Source: Bacillota bacterium (GTDB taxonomy: Bacteria; Bacillota; Clostridia; Acetivibrionales; DSM-2933). From it: DNA of 59,569 bases. The DNA lies in contig JAEYYB010000139.1 of NCBI GenBank assembly GCA_023430975.1, forward strand, positions 1-59,569. The letters run 5' to 3'. A program made the position numbers and the translations under genes. Positions 28,301-37,718 of this stretch are shown here, in pieces (positions within the stretch are counted from its first letter, which is position 1; every line of letters starts with the position of its first letter). The notes under the pieces were generated by a model. That model worked only from the letters and a program-made list of their open reading frames with translations, was not told the DNA's origin and did not search any database.

Positions 28301-28437
28301 TAAATTATAAGAAAGAAATTGGCTGGGAACATGGTGCTTGGATAGCTGATGGGTGTGCAGAATGGGAGAACCATAAAAAACCCAGAATTGAACTATATTC
28401 TAAATACGAGGAAAAAATCGAGAATATATATTAAATA
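28301..28437 (+). pseudogene. C-terminal fragment of an unrecognised gene
   Basis: A plus-strand frame entering from the IS982 derivative reads GWEHGAWIADGCAEWENHK and ends near 28434 after EEKIENIY. A strong terminator follows at 28491-28531, which favours this strand. The opposite strand is also open here, continuous with the coiled-coil fragment at 27505-27778, so only one of the two is real. Confidence 0.35.
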
Positions 28438-28490
28438 TAACTATTATCGGCTTCAAAAGTCGTAAGCGATGGAACAACATACGCAGTCCC

Positions 28491-28531
28491 AAAAAACAGC
28501 TCCACTGGTTAAGCATTTGGAGCTGTTTTTT
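28491..28531 (+). terminator. Strong rho-independent terminator
   Basis: AAAAAACAGCTCCA (28491-28504) pairs perfectly with TGGAGCTGTTTTTT (28518-28531). A and T runs on both sides make it bidirectional. Confidence 0.85.
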
Positions 28532-29069
28532 GTTAAAAAAATCCACCGCTTACAATGTAAATCCGCATAAAATTTCCACAATCAAGTTTGGGTAAAGCTG
28601 TCACATATAAAAATTTTTAAATTTTTAAGTGATTTTAATTTTTTAGATAACAGAAAAAACACTCAGGGAACAAGACTTGAGAAGAGAGAATGTTGAATGA
28701 AATAGAAGCTGATTATGGAGGACATCCAAATCTGTTGAGCCGCTGAAAACCTAAATTTATATAAAATGCCTGCAGGTCGAAGTAGCTCAAAAGCAGGAGT
28801 GCCTGAGCAGTTATAAAAGTGTTAAGCATTGCAATGATTCTAATGACTATTTTGCTATAATACAAAGTAATGACCAAACTAATGCATTCATATCTGTCTA
28901 GGGTGATTTTTATTACCCTAATCTCATTTATAGGATAAAATAGATCGCACTATTTCCAAATTCCATTTTTAAATATTATATAGATGAAAAGAACATTAAA
29001 ATACCATGATGTTCAAAAGGTTCATTATATTAAATCAAATATCAAGAAGTAAATTGATGGAGGTAAGCT
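28532..29069. other. Gene-poor AT-rich stretch
   Basis: No supported gene. It holds only very short frames (for example an 18-codon one at about 28691) and the promoter region of the ORF at 29070. Confidence 0.4.
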
Positions 29070-29633
29070 ATGCGAAGAGAAAGTAAAGTAATGAAGCAAT
29101 GTACACTTTTTTATAATGGCTTAAATATAGACCGCTCGGCAGTTTTACATAAAACAAAGTTAATTTTAGAAATATATCGCCCAGTTGTTTGGTCTACTCA
29201 AAATAGGTTTAATCAATTATGTGAAAATGCTGCATGTTACCATAGCAAAAACTTAGAACATGCTTTTGAGTATCTTGAGAATTTTGCACCTGAAATTGAA
29301 AGGGACAAGTTTAATCAAAAAGTGTACTCTTTGTTTGAAACACACTGGCTGATATCGATGATAGATTCTGCAATGAGTAGAATCTATGAATATCCTGACA
29401 ACGGAAAACTGTACCATGAAATACTGGTAAAGCAGTACATGACAGCTATTAAGCATTCAGAGCAAGAAATGTTGGAGCTATTAAATATGGAGCGTAGCAC
29501 TTATTATGATAAAAAACGAGAAGCCATTGACCTATTTGCAATTTGTTTATGGGGTTATACCATTCCATCATTGAAAGGAATAATTGTTGGTCAAGAAGGT
29601 GAAGGTATTCCAAACTTTTTCCATCAATCCTAA
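29070..29633 (+). CDS. Putative sigma-like or ArpU-like regulator
   Basis: A 187-residue protein with a GGAGG site before the ATG. The N-terminal two thirds are helical and unrecognised. The segment MLELLNMERSTYYDKKREAIDLFAICLWG near residue 135 looks like a helix-turn-helix comparable to sigma region 4 or phage ArpU-type regulators. Similar proteins occur in mobile elements of clostridia. Together with the sigma-like gene downstream it probably belongs to the integrative element ending at 35.26 kb. The family call is tentative. Confidence 0.55.
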   Translation: MRRESKVMKQCTLFYNGLNIDRSAVLHKTKLILEIYRPVVWSTQNRFNQLCENAACYHSKNLEHAFEYLENFAPEIERDKFNQKVYSLFETHWLISMIDSAMSRIYEYPDNGKLYHEILVKQYMTAIKHSEQEMLELLNMERSTYYDKKREAIDLFAICLWGYTIPSLKGIIVGQEGEGIPNFFHQS

Positions 29634-29749
29634 AGCCCCGACTAAATTTCGACTAAGCCCCGAGCCTATTCCTACTGCTTTCAAACATACAAGCTGATAG
29701 ACTGGTTAAGCTGGTGGATTATATCATAAATTTAATAGTATCAACTTTC

Positions 29750-29786
29750 CTCAAATTCTATAGGAGTTTGGGGATTTTTTATGTAT
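29750..29786 (+). terminator. Probable terminator
   Basis: CCTCAAATTC and GGAGTTTGGGG form an imperfect stem around TATA, followed by ATTTTTTAT. It follows the regulator gene at 29070. Confidence 0.55.
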
Positions 29787-29811
29787 TAATTCATAGTTAA
29801 TATGCGGCAAA

Positions 29812-29857
29812 TGAGACTGGATGTGATTGACTTCACTTCCGGTCTTTTTTTATGCCC
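29812..29857 (+). terminator. Probable second terminator
   Basis: GAGACTGGATGTGA pairs imperfectly with TCACTTCCGGTCTT and is followed by a run of seven T's. With the previous hairpin it isolates the next gene. Confidence 0.6.
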
Positions 29858-29966
29858 AAAATCAGGAGTCGTCAGCATGAAAAGATGGGAGCCATACAAC
29901 AGCCATTATCCATGACTTCCAAGTTTTGCTTGGTAGCTATCAAGACAAAAATTTGGAGGTTTCAAG

Positions 29967-30392
29967 ATGGATAAAGAAAAGAGATTTTATTTAAGGGTAG
30001 GCCAAAATCTAGAAGAGGTTTCAGAGGAGATTTATAAAGAGTACTACAAAATGCGAAGAAGAGAACGGTATCTGGAAGAACGGGATTTAGCACATGGACA
30101 GTTCTTATATTCGCAGTTTGATAATGTATATGAAGATATTTTAGGAGAAGAATTGCTTAAGGATAACACAAGAGAAGATGTTTGTGATTTTGTTGTGACA
30201 AAGGTAATGATAGAAAAACTAAGAAAAAGTTTAAGGCTTCTTAGTGATGAAGAATTAGAGTTGATAATTCACTTGTTCTACCAGGAAAAAAGCCAACGCC
30301 AACTATCAAGAGAAATCGGTATTCCGGTAATGACAATAAATAGCCGAAAGGATTGTATTTTAAAGAAACTAAAAAAATATTTGGGAAATTAA
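29967..30392 (+). CDS. Sigma-70-like factor (region 4 type)
   Basis: A 141-residue protein with a GGAGG site eight bases before the ATG. The C-terminal third (LLSDEELELIIHLFYQEKSQRQLSREIGIPVMTINSRKDCILKKLKKYL) is a sigma region 4-type helix-turn-helix. A clear region 2 is not visible. Small sigma-like proteins of this kind are common in Firmicutes integrative elements, where they control excision and transfer genes. It likely regulates the element that also carries the DinG-like helicase and serine recombinase. Confidence 0.78.
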   Translation: MDKEKRFYLRVGQNLEEVSEEIYKEYYKMRRRERYLEERDLAHGQFLYSQFDNVYEDILGEELLKDNTREDVCDFVVTKVMIEKLRKSLRLLSDEELELIIHLFYQEKSQRQLSREIGIPVMTINSRKDCILKKLKKYLGN

Positions 30393-30405
30393 AAAATTAT
30401 TCCGT

Positions 30406-30450
30406 ACACCCCCCTTGCTTTATCGGCTTAAAAGTGAGGGGTAATTTTTT
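30406..30450 (+). terminator. Possible terminator after the sigma-like gene
   Basis: A CACCCC-type arm (from about 30407) can pair with GAGGGGT (30436-30442), followed by AATTTTTTG. The loop is about 20 bases. Moderate support. Confidence 0.45.
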
Positions 30451-30926
30451 GCCTGCTCTTGACCCTTGAAAACTGAACATACGGTATATCAGGACAACCA
30501 CCTTTGCAACCATAAGGTAAGCAACTAAAAGCGGATCGCCATGACCTTTTATTATAAGTAAGCGAATTCATCCGGCTCAAAATAGTCTTTGGAAGGACTA
30601 ATTGCGATGACAAGCAAAGGGATAAATAATGATACTTCTGCCTTGAACGCTTCACCGCATTGGGCAGCCTGCAATAAATGACAGGATAACGCTCATTTGG
30701 TTTGAGAACTTATAACCATGCCAGCTTATATGATGCTATTTCCAATAGCAACCTGATATATCCCCTTATTTATTAGGGATGTTGAGAACAAATATGATAC
30801 TTAAATTCAATTGTTAAATTTCATATTTGACAGCAGATACGGTGGTGGACTTATAAAGAATTAAATCCTATTTTGTCCACCACATTAGTGTGCTGTCAAG
30901 TGTTAGAAACGAAGGAGAGAATAAGG
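30451..30926. other. Intergenic region upstream of the helicase
   Basis: About 475 bp without a supported gene. Its base composition is a little more GC-rich than other gaps here and both strands hold only short frames. It may be a remnant of lost element genes or a structured leader; I recognise nothing in it. Confidence 0.35.
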
Positions 30927-33239
30927 ATGTTTGAAATAAATACAAGTGAAGAAGCATTAATGCTATCATACTTTAAAAAGCATAGAGATAAAAAGGTATA
31001 CAGATACCTATTTACTTTTGATAAAAACTATATATTTGTAGTAAAAGAGAATAAAAGCATTAATAGTTATTACGTCATTTGCAGGGATAAGGACTGCATG
31101 GTTCTATTATTAAAAAGCAAAAAGGCTTATACAGATGAATATAAAGGTAAATTGATTAATAGGTTTACTGCAACTTCTGATTATCAAGTTGCGCTTCCAG
31201 AAGATCCAAATACTATGATTGAATATATTTTTAGAAAGCTAATGCCTGAAAGTGGCTTTAAAATAAGGGAGGAACAAATAGAACTTTCAATAAATATGTA
31301 TGAAGGAATTAAAAGTAATTGCATTTCAATATGTGAAGCGGAAGTTGGTACGGGGAAGACTTATGCCTATATTGTAGCTGCTATAGTCTACGCATTGTAT
31401 GAAAGGCAAAAGCAGAGTAAAGATGGTATAGGCCAAAAAGAATCTATACCATGTGTAATATCTACATCCAGTATTGATTTGCAGAATGCCATTATCAATA
31501 ATTACGTTCCAACTTTATCAGAAATCTTATATAAAAACAGAGTTATTAATCGTCCGCTAAGTGCGGTATTAAGAAAAGGTAAAGAGCATTACTTTTGTAA
31601 AATGAGGTATCAACGGTGGGTAGAATACTTGAAATACAGTAATAAGGCCGTTGATAGAGACTTGTTTGAAAAGCTTAATTCGTTCAATTTTAGATATGCA
31701 ATTGATTTAGATGAATACAAAGGATTAAAAAATCATATTTTTCAGAAAATCAATGTACCAAAGAATTGTGATAAAAGCTGTCCTAGATTTAAAGATTGTG
31801 AATACATGAAATACATGGAATATGCAAGAGCACCTTTCCATGACTTTCAGGTATGTAACCACAATTATTATCTTGCAGATGCAGTCAAAAGAGCAAAAGG
31901 AAGGCAAATGCTGATTCCGGAACATTCAATTGAAATTATAGATGAAGCACATAAGTTGATGGATGCAGCGAGGCAGATCCTTGTTAAAAGTTTTTCAGGT
32001 GAAGATATAACAATAATGTCCAATATGATCAGTAGTAATCTGAAAGGCAAAAAATCATTTCTAAATTCAGCAAAACTCAAATTGGAAAGATTATGTTTAT
32101 TAAGGACAAGGTTTTTTAGGAAACTGATTTCAAATATTGATAGAGAGATTATTGATGAAGATGTAACTCAAATAAGGGTTACAATTGGCTATCATGAAAG
32201 AGAAATCCTAGTTGAAATGCTTTTACAAATCAGCAATATAAAAGATTACTGTTCCACCATTATTTCTAAAAGCAGAGAATTAGAAATGATGGTTTTGGAA
32301 ATAGAGCAACAACTTGAAAATATATTAAAAACAAATGATGCTGTGTATTGGCTTGAGAATCCTGGAAATGAAAGTCTTATTGCAATTCGTGGCGTTCCCA
32401 TAAATTTGGAATACCAGTTATGTCAACTGTTATGGAGGAATGGAATTCCGAAAATTGTGACATCAGGAACATTGTCTGATGATATAGGATTTGATTATTT
32501 TAAACGTAATACTGGGATAGACTTAATAACACCAAGCAATACAAGTGAAATAAGCTATTCATCACCATTTGATTATAATAAAAATGCTTTGCTATATATA
32601 AGTGAAAAGGCACCGTTTCCAGACAAACAATGTGATCTATACATAGAAGCTGTTGCAGAGGAAATCGTTAACTTGGTTGATGCAACTTGGGGACATACGG
32701 TTATTCTATTTACATCATATACATTGTTATCAAAGGTTTATGAATTGGCCCGAAGTAGAATTAAATACCCTCCTTTTAAAATGGACAAAAGTCAAAGGAA
32801 CATCGTAGAAGCTTTTAAAAATAGCGGAAACGGTGTTCTTTTTGCTACCGGCTCTTTTTGGGAAGGAGTGGATTGCCCTGGTGATATTTTATCTTCACTT
32901 ATTATTGTGAATTTACCATTTCCTACACCTAATCCAATTTTAGAATACAAAAAAGAGCAGCTCGATACTATGGGAAAATTTATTGACAGCATAGTGTTTC
33001 CAGAAATGATAATCAAATTGAAACAGGGGATGGGAAGATTAATTCGATGTGAAACAGATACAGGGCTTATAGCTGTCCTCGATTTCAGGATAAGTAAAAA
33101 AGGCAGATACCGACAGAGGGTATTAAAAGCCTTACCGGATTTTGAAGTAACAGATTCTATTGATGATGTTAGGGCTTTTATAAGAAAAGTGAAGGAAGAG
33201 GATTATTTCAAAGATGTAGGGGCTAAGATGGATTTTTAA
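30927..33239 (+). CDS. DinG/XPD-like superfamily 2 helicase
   Basis: ATP-dependent DNA helicase of 770 residues. It has Walker A (EVGTGKTYAY), four Cys for a probable Fe-S cluster in CDKSC-PRFKDC-EYMKY with further Cys downstream, a DEAH box (EIIDEAHKLM), motif V (ATGSFWEGVDCPG) and motif VI (KQGMGRLIRCETDTG). I chose ATG 30927, which has GAAGGAGAG at 30911-30919; the frame is open upstream to 30873. DinG helicases unwind D-loops, R-loops and G-quadruplexes. Here it lies in an integrative element between a sigma-like gene and a recombinase. Confidence 0.88.
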   Translation: MFEINTSEEALMLSYFKKHRDKKVYRYLFTFDKNYIFVVKENKSINSYYVICRDKDCMVLLLKSKKAYTDEYKGKLINRFTATSDYQVALPEDPNTMIEYIFRKLMPESGFKIREEQIELSINMYEGIKSNCISICEAEVGTGKTYAYIVAAIVYALYERQKQSKDGIGQKESIPCVISTSSIDLQNAIINNYVPTLSEILYKNRVINRPLSAVLRKGKEHYFCKMRYQRWVEYLKYSNKAVDRDLFEKLNSFNFRYAIDLDEYKGLKNHIFQKINVPKNCDKSCPRFKDCEYMKYMEYARAPFHDFQVCNHNYYLADAVKRAKGRQMLIPEHSIEIIDEAHKLMDAARQILVKSFSGEDITIMSNMISSNLKGKKSFLNSAKLKLERLCLLRTRFFRKLISNIDREIIDEDVTQIRVTIGYHEREILVEMLLQISNIKDYCSTIISKSRELEMMVLEIEQQLENILKTNDAVYWLENPGNESLIAIRGVPINLEYQLCQLLWRNGIPKIVTSGTLSDDIGFDYFKRNTGIDLITPSNTSEISYSSPFDYNKNALLYISEKAPFPDKQCDLYIEAVAEEIVNLVDATWGHTVILFTSYTLLSKVYELARSRIKYPPFKMDKSQRNIVEAFKNSGNGVLFATGSFWEGVDCPGDILSSLIIVNLPFPTPNPILEYKKEQLDTMGKFIDSIVFPEMIIKLKQGMGRLIRCETDTGLIAVLDFRISKKGRYRQRVLKALPDFEVTDSIDDVRAFIRKVKEEDYFKDVGAKMDF

Positions 33240-33341
33240 ATAGAAACGTTAAGGTTGATAACTGGAAGGAGTAAAGAAAGACAAGGTATTGCTAATATAC
33301 TTTTAGTAGTGTCTTTTTGTTTTTATAAAATAGGGGGAAAA

Positions 33342-33554
33342 ATGAGAATAAGGGAAACAACTTTTAAAGCTGAGTCAAATCTCATAATCTATATTACTGA
33401 AGAAGAAAGTAATAATAATGAGATTATCAGTAGGATTGATGAATATAAGAAAAAGTATAAAAGCATTTCCATATTTATATCTGGGAAAGCGGATATAAAG
33501 GGTGTTCTAAAGAAAATGATTATAGAAAGGTCAGAAATCAGTAATCATTATTGA
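33342..33554 (+). CDS. Small conserved-looking hypothetical protein
   Basis: A 70-residue protein starting MRIRETTFKAESN. TAGGGGGAAAA precedes ATG 33342; the frame extends upstream to 33255 without a ribosome site. It has a compact alternating pattern (LIIYITEEE, RIDEYKKKYKSISIFISG) that suggests a small alpha/beta fold. It lies between the helicase and the serine recombinase, a position where small element-borne proteins such as directionality factors can sit. The function is not recognised. Confidence 0.6.
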   Translation: MRIRETTFKAESNLIIYITEEESNNNEIISRIDEYKKKYKSISIFISGKADIKGVLKKMIIERSEISNHY

Positions 33555-33635
33555 TTCCGTTTACTTTTTCAATTAACTATTATATAATATCGGTGATATA
33601 GCCCATATTTAAAATGTGAAGATGAGGTATTTGAA

Positions 33636-35258
33636 ATGAACGTGGTTGGGTATGTACGTTTATCCCGCGATGAAGATAAGGAAAACTACTCTTCTATAGT
33701 AGCACAGAAAGAAATTATTATAGAATATGCGAAAAAATTTAACTGGGAAATATGTAGAATGTATGTCGATGATAATTATAGCGGATATACATTTGATAGA
33801 CCAGATTTTAATAGAATGAAAGAAGATATTGAGAATGGTAAAGTTGACATTATTATTGCCAAAGATATTTCGAGAATTGGTAGACATAACGCGAAAACAT
33901 TACTATTTATTGAATATGTACAAACAAATGGGAAAAGATTGGTTTTGCCCGAAGAAGGTAGTGGTTATGATACAGAAGCAGATGATGATGATATACTTGG
34001 AATAAAAACATGGTATAATGAAAGATATGTAAAAGATATTTCTAAAAAAATTAAAGCAAATATGCACATAAAGCAAAGAAAAGGTGAACTCGTAATGGGA
34101 AATTTATACGGATATATAAAAGACCCAAATAACAAATCTAAACTATATATAGATGAGAATATTAGACCCATTATCCAGTTAATATTTGAACTTTATCTAG
34201 ATGGTTTGGGATATAAAAAGATTTGCGATATACTAAATGAAAAAGGTTACCCAACACCATCAGCATATATTAAGCAAAAACACGCTGAAAGTGGTCGAGT
34301 ATTCAAAAATTTAGTTAGCGATTTGTGGCAGACTCATAATATTCAAAGAATAGTTCAAAATGATTTATATATTGGCACCTTATGGACACATAAAAAGCAA
34401 AACAAAAAAATTGGCGGGAAACAAGAAAAAGTAAAGAAAGAAGAACAGTATTGTTTTGAAAACCACCATGAAGCAATTATAAGTAAAGATGATTTTGAAT
34501 TAGCACAACAGATAAACAATAAGAGAAGAAGCCTTAGTGATTATAGCGGAAAGAGCTTTTCAAATGTAAAAGCTACATACAAAGGAAATGCAAAATATGA
34601 TTATATATTTTCATCCTTTGTTTTTTGTGGCGATTGTGGTTTTGCTGCAACTGGAAAGAATTTAGGAAGAAAACCTAGAGACATAAGGGGCTATGAATGT
34701 ACACAATATGCGAAATATGGTCTTCAAAGATGTGTTAGTCATAATGTATGGGAGGACAAACTCTTATTTTTCTTTAAAGAGTTTTTAAAAGAGATAAAAA
34801 TTCAATATGAAGAGTATTTAAAAACCTTCAATTTTGAACAAAGTAGAAAGAATGTAACAGAATCATTAAATAGACTTGAAAAGGAACTCAAGGTCACAAA
34901 TGAAGAACTGAAGATACTCCTTAATCAGAAAATCAAAGATATAATCAAAGAGACGAATGCTACATATCGTGAAATTATAGAAGATAGTTACGCTCAGTTA
35001 GAGAATGAAAAAAAAGCTAGGATAAATGAATTAACAATAAAAATTGAAGAACTCAAAAGAGTCGGAAATAAGGATATTGAAAAGAAGATACAAACAGCTA
35101 TTGATAAATTTGATAGCATCATTGAATCAGAGCGACCTGATAGAAAGGTTCTTGAGATGATTTTGGACAGAATATTGATTCACCATGATAAAACTATAGA
35201 GTTTAAATTGCTTGTGGACATTTCAGAATTAACATATGAAAGTGCATCAGTGATATAG
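33636..35258 (+). CDS. Large serine recombinase (site-specific integrase)
   Basis: Integrase of 540 residues. The N-terminal resolvase domain has catalytic Ser10 in YVRLSRDED and Arg residues in DISRIGRH. A recombinase domain follows (GNLYGYIKDPNN... ICDILNEKGYPTP), then a zinc ribbon (CGDCG ... YECTQYAKYGLQRC) and a long coiled coil (about 410-500), the usual plan of large serine integrases. Its stop codon is about 4 bases from the junction with asnB, so the element end lies immediately after it. It would integrate into and excise from asnB. Confidence 0.93.
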   Translation: MNVVGYVRLSRDEDKENYSSIVAQKEIIIEYAKKFNWEICRMYVDDNYSGYTFDRPDFNRMKEDIENGKVDIIIAKDISRIGRHNAKTLLFIEYVQTNGKRLVLPEEGSGYDTEADDDDILGIKTWYNERYVKDISKKIKANMHIKQRKGELVMGNLYGYIKDPNNKSKLYIDENIRPIIQLIFELYLDGLGYKKICDILNEKGYPTPSAYIKQKHAESGRVFKNLVSDLWQTHNIQRIVQNDLYIGTLWTHKKQNKKIGGKQEKVKKEEQYCFENHHEAIISKDDFELAQQINNKRRSLSDYSGKSFSNVKATYKGNAKYDYIFSSFVFCGDCGFAATGKNLGRKPRDIRGYECTQYAKYGLQRCVSHNVWEDKLLFFFKEFLKEIKIQYEEYLKTFNFEQSRKNVTESLNRLEKELKVTNEELKILLNQKIKDIIKETNATYREIIEDSYAQLENEKKARINELTIKIEELKRVGNKDIEKKIQTAIDKFDSIIESERPDRKVLEMILDRILIHHDKTIEFKLLVDISELTYESASVI

Positions 35259-36399
35259 CACATTCACCTGATAGGGCAACTGTCGCATCCTCTTTGACTT
35301 TTCGGCAAAACAGCAAAAGCGAGGAGTCGATATCTGCCATGCCGGGTAAATCTCTTGCTAAAACAGCATCTTCAAGTGCTTTGGCAAGGCATTCGTTGTC
35401 TATTGTTATATAATGGTGACAGGTACCGAATTCCTCTGACATGCGTTTAACCCAGTAGGCATCTGAGTCAGGTTGGAAATCGCTGGCCTTAAAGAACAAA
35501 TCGTTACCTTCATAATCAATTGAGTAGGTGTGCAGTTTATTTCTACCCGAGTTGAGAGATGATTTTGCAGCTATTGCTGTTATAGCACTTGAGTCCAAAC
35601 CGCCTGAAAGAAATACACATACGGGTACATCGGCCACGAGTTGGCGGGCTACGGCATCCTTAACCAAATCTCTTACTGTATCTATTGTATATTCAAGGTT
35701 GTCCTTATGCTCATTACTTGTAAGGGACCAGTACTTTCTTACAAATGTGCCATTACTGTTATGTAAAAGGCAATGGGCAGGCTTTAGTTCATTTATGCCT
35801 TTGAATACACCGACACCTGGAGATCTGGCAGGCCCTAGAGAGAAAATTTCCAATAAGCCATCTTTATCAATTTGAGGCTTAATTAAGTTGCTCTCTAAAA
35901 GAACTTTTATTTCAGAGCCAAATATTAATGAGTTACCCACCTGTGCATAGAATAGCGGCTTAACTCCAAATCTGTCACGTGCCAGGAAAATACTTTGGGA
36001 GTATTCGTCCCATACTCCGAAGGCGTAAATTCCGTTTAGCCGTTCAACACATTGGGGTCCCCACTCAATATATGAGACAAGCAGTACCTCGGTATCTGAA
36101 TTGCTTATAAACTTATGACCTAGTAACTTAAGTTCTTCACGTAAATCTTGTGTATTATATAGTTCGCCATTATATGTTATGACATATTGGCGGCTTCCAT
36201 AGGTTTTAACCATTGGTTGGGATCCTCCGGCCGGGTCGACAACTATCAGCCGTGTATGTCCTATGAGTGCATGAGTTGAAGTCCATTTGCCTCTGGCATC
36301 AGGACCCCTGTACATTAACTTTGATGTCATTTGCTCCAATTTATCTTGGAATGGGCTTATATCTTCCTTGAGATTTATCCATCCGGCAATTCCACACAT
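35203..36399 (-). pseudogene. asnB: Asparagine synthetase (glutamine-hydrolysing), C-terminus lost to element insertion
   Basis: Starts MCGIAGW with the nucleophilic Cys2 of the class II glutamine amidotransferase domain; start 36399 has a GGGAGTGG site. The N-terminal domain (1-200) and the ATP-pyrophosphatase domain with SGGLDSSAI are present. After ALSGECA the normal DEIFGGY sequence is replaced by element sequence, which ends the frame at 35203. Only about 380 native residues of roughly 600 remain. Glutaminase activity may persist but asparagine synthesis is unlikely unless the element excises. Its last 56 bases overlap the recombinase gene. Confidence 0.9.
35245..35262. other. Probable attachment site junction in asnB
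   Basis: The asnB frame departs from its family after the codons for GECA (complement of about 35257-35268) and the recombinase gene stops at 35258. Serine integrases cross over at a 2-bp core within about 40 bp, so the att core must lie here, probably in or near TGTGCT. The matching other half-site is not in the window. Confidence 0.6.
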
Positions 36400-36537
36400 T
36401 TTAACCACTCCCTGCATTATATTTTTAGTCTTATCATTAATTCAGCTTTTTGAAAAACCTCATTGACCAGCTAATTATTTGCTTATACTTAGTGTAATAT
36501 ATGTTTTTAGTATGGCTTTATGATAAGGCACTTAAAA

Positions 36538-36576
36538 AAGAACTGCCAAAAAGGTTAGCCCTCATTGGCAGTTCTT
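36538..36576 (-). terminator. Rho-independent terminator
   Basis: AAGAACTGCCA (36538-36548) pairs perfectly with TGGCAGTTCTT (36566-36576). On the minus strand the stem is followed by a T run, so it terminates the decayed glycosidase gene to its right. Confidence 0.8.
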
Positions 36577-36593
36577 AATATAGTATATTACGT

Positions 36594-37380
36594 TTAAGCC
36601 TTTTTAGTGATTCCTTTTTCCTGTATGAGGTTTGCCACAAGCCCGGTCCATCCTGTCTGGTGACTGGCACCAAGGCCTGCTCCAAGATCACCGTGAAAAT
36701 ATTCGTAAAAGAGAATATTGCCCTTAAAGTCTTCTTTATTGAATAGACTTGATTGGCCTCCATATACAGGCCTTCTACCCTCGTTGTTTCTTCTGAAAAT
36801 ATTTATAAGCCTGTCTGTCAAGTCGTCACAAACCTCTTTAAAACTATTGAAGGAATCATAACATTGCTCATTTGACTTCATTTCTACCTTTTAAATAGCA
36901 AAAAGAGGAACCAGACCTACTACTGAGCAGACATCTATAATGCCATACACATTTGCACAATCAAAAAAGTATCCTTTATCTTCATCCCAGAGACCGAATC
37001 GGGTGTTCTTTTTTACCTCTTTATACATATAAGTCAGCAATAAACGATTTAACTCTTGAATTTCAAACCTGTTTTTGCTTGTTTTTTCATAGATCTTGCT
37101 AATGTGACTCCACTCTTCGCTATTTTTACTGTTTTCTAAAATTTGATCTAAATTTCTATGGTTTTGCAGAAGTTGTAGTCGGGTAAAATTCTTAAATTCA
37201 TTGCCTCTATAAACTCTTTTTCATTCCACTGGTATAACATGTTTTTATATTTATCATCATAAAATAGTTCTGAGTATATATATTTTAGAACATTATCGTT
37301 TTGCACCTTCAATTCTTCGTAAAAGCCATATCCTACTTCACCCATACAGAAGATTGAAGAACCTATTTTACCCATATAAG
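36594..37380 (-). pseudogene. Decayed GH63/MGH1-like glycoside hydrolase
   Basis: Three minus-strand segments in different frames recall this family. The last (36594-36881) reads DDLTDRLINIFRRNNEGRRPVYG and ends FYEYFHGDLGAGLGASHQ then TGWTGLVANLIQ, the characteristic C-terminus of GH63/MGH1-like enzymes. A segment at about 36895-37140 reads GLWDEDKGYFFD and VVGLVPLFAI before a stop. The part at 37148-37375 precedes these. The central catalytic stretch between the first two is missing and frames shift, so the gene is dead. Confidence 0.7.
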
Positions 37381-37718
37381 AATATCTACATGGATATTTG
37401 TACTCCCAGTTCTAACTGCATAATAATCTCCTTCTTCTATAGAAATTTAGGGAGTATGTTAGAATTGTTTTTAAAATTAATATGTGTAATTATTCCACTA
37501 TTAAACTAAATATACTTAAAATATATAAAATAAGTATAAAATTATATATAATATATATTTTACGTGATATAATATAAATTAATGTGATTATTGGGTAATG
37601 GTTTTATGATAAATGATTTCATTTATTTGATTTAATAAATGGAAGCATGGGTAAAAATATATATCTAAAGAAATAGATCAGTAGATAATGGAATAAGAAA
37701 AATTGGGAGGAAATTTAG
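37381..37718. other. AT-rich intergenic region upstream of ferritin
   Basis: About 340 bp without a gene. Runs such as TATATAATATATATTTT and TGATATAATATAAATT at 37540-37580 give several possible -10 elements for ferritin. No clear Fur/PerR palindrome was recognised. Confidence 0.4.

Larger units (their letters stand above)
29070..35262 (+). mobile_element. Right part of an integrative element inserted in asnB
   Basis: The sigma-like genes, DinG-like helicase, small ORF and large serine recombinase all run on the plus strand up to an abrupt junction inside asnB at about 35250-35262. The left boundary is not defined: the missing asnB C-terminus is not found elsewhere in the window. The left part may extend beyond the window or may have been lost through the IS21/IS982 insertions. 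Confidence 0.5.
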
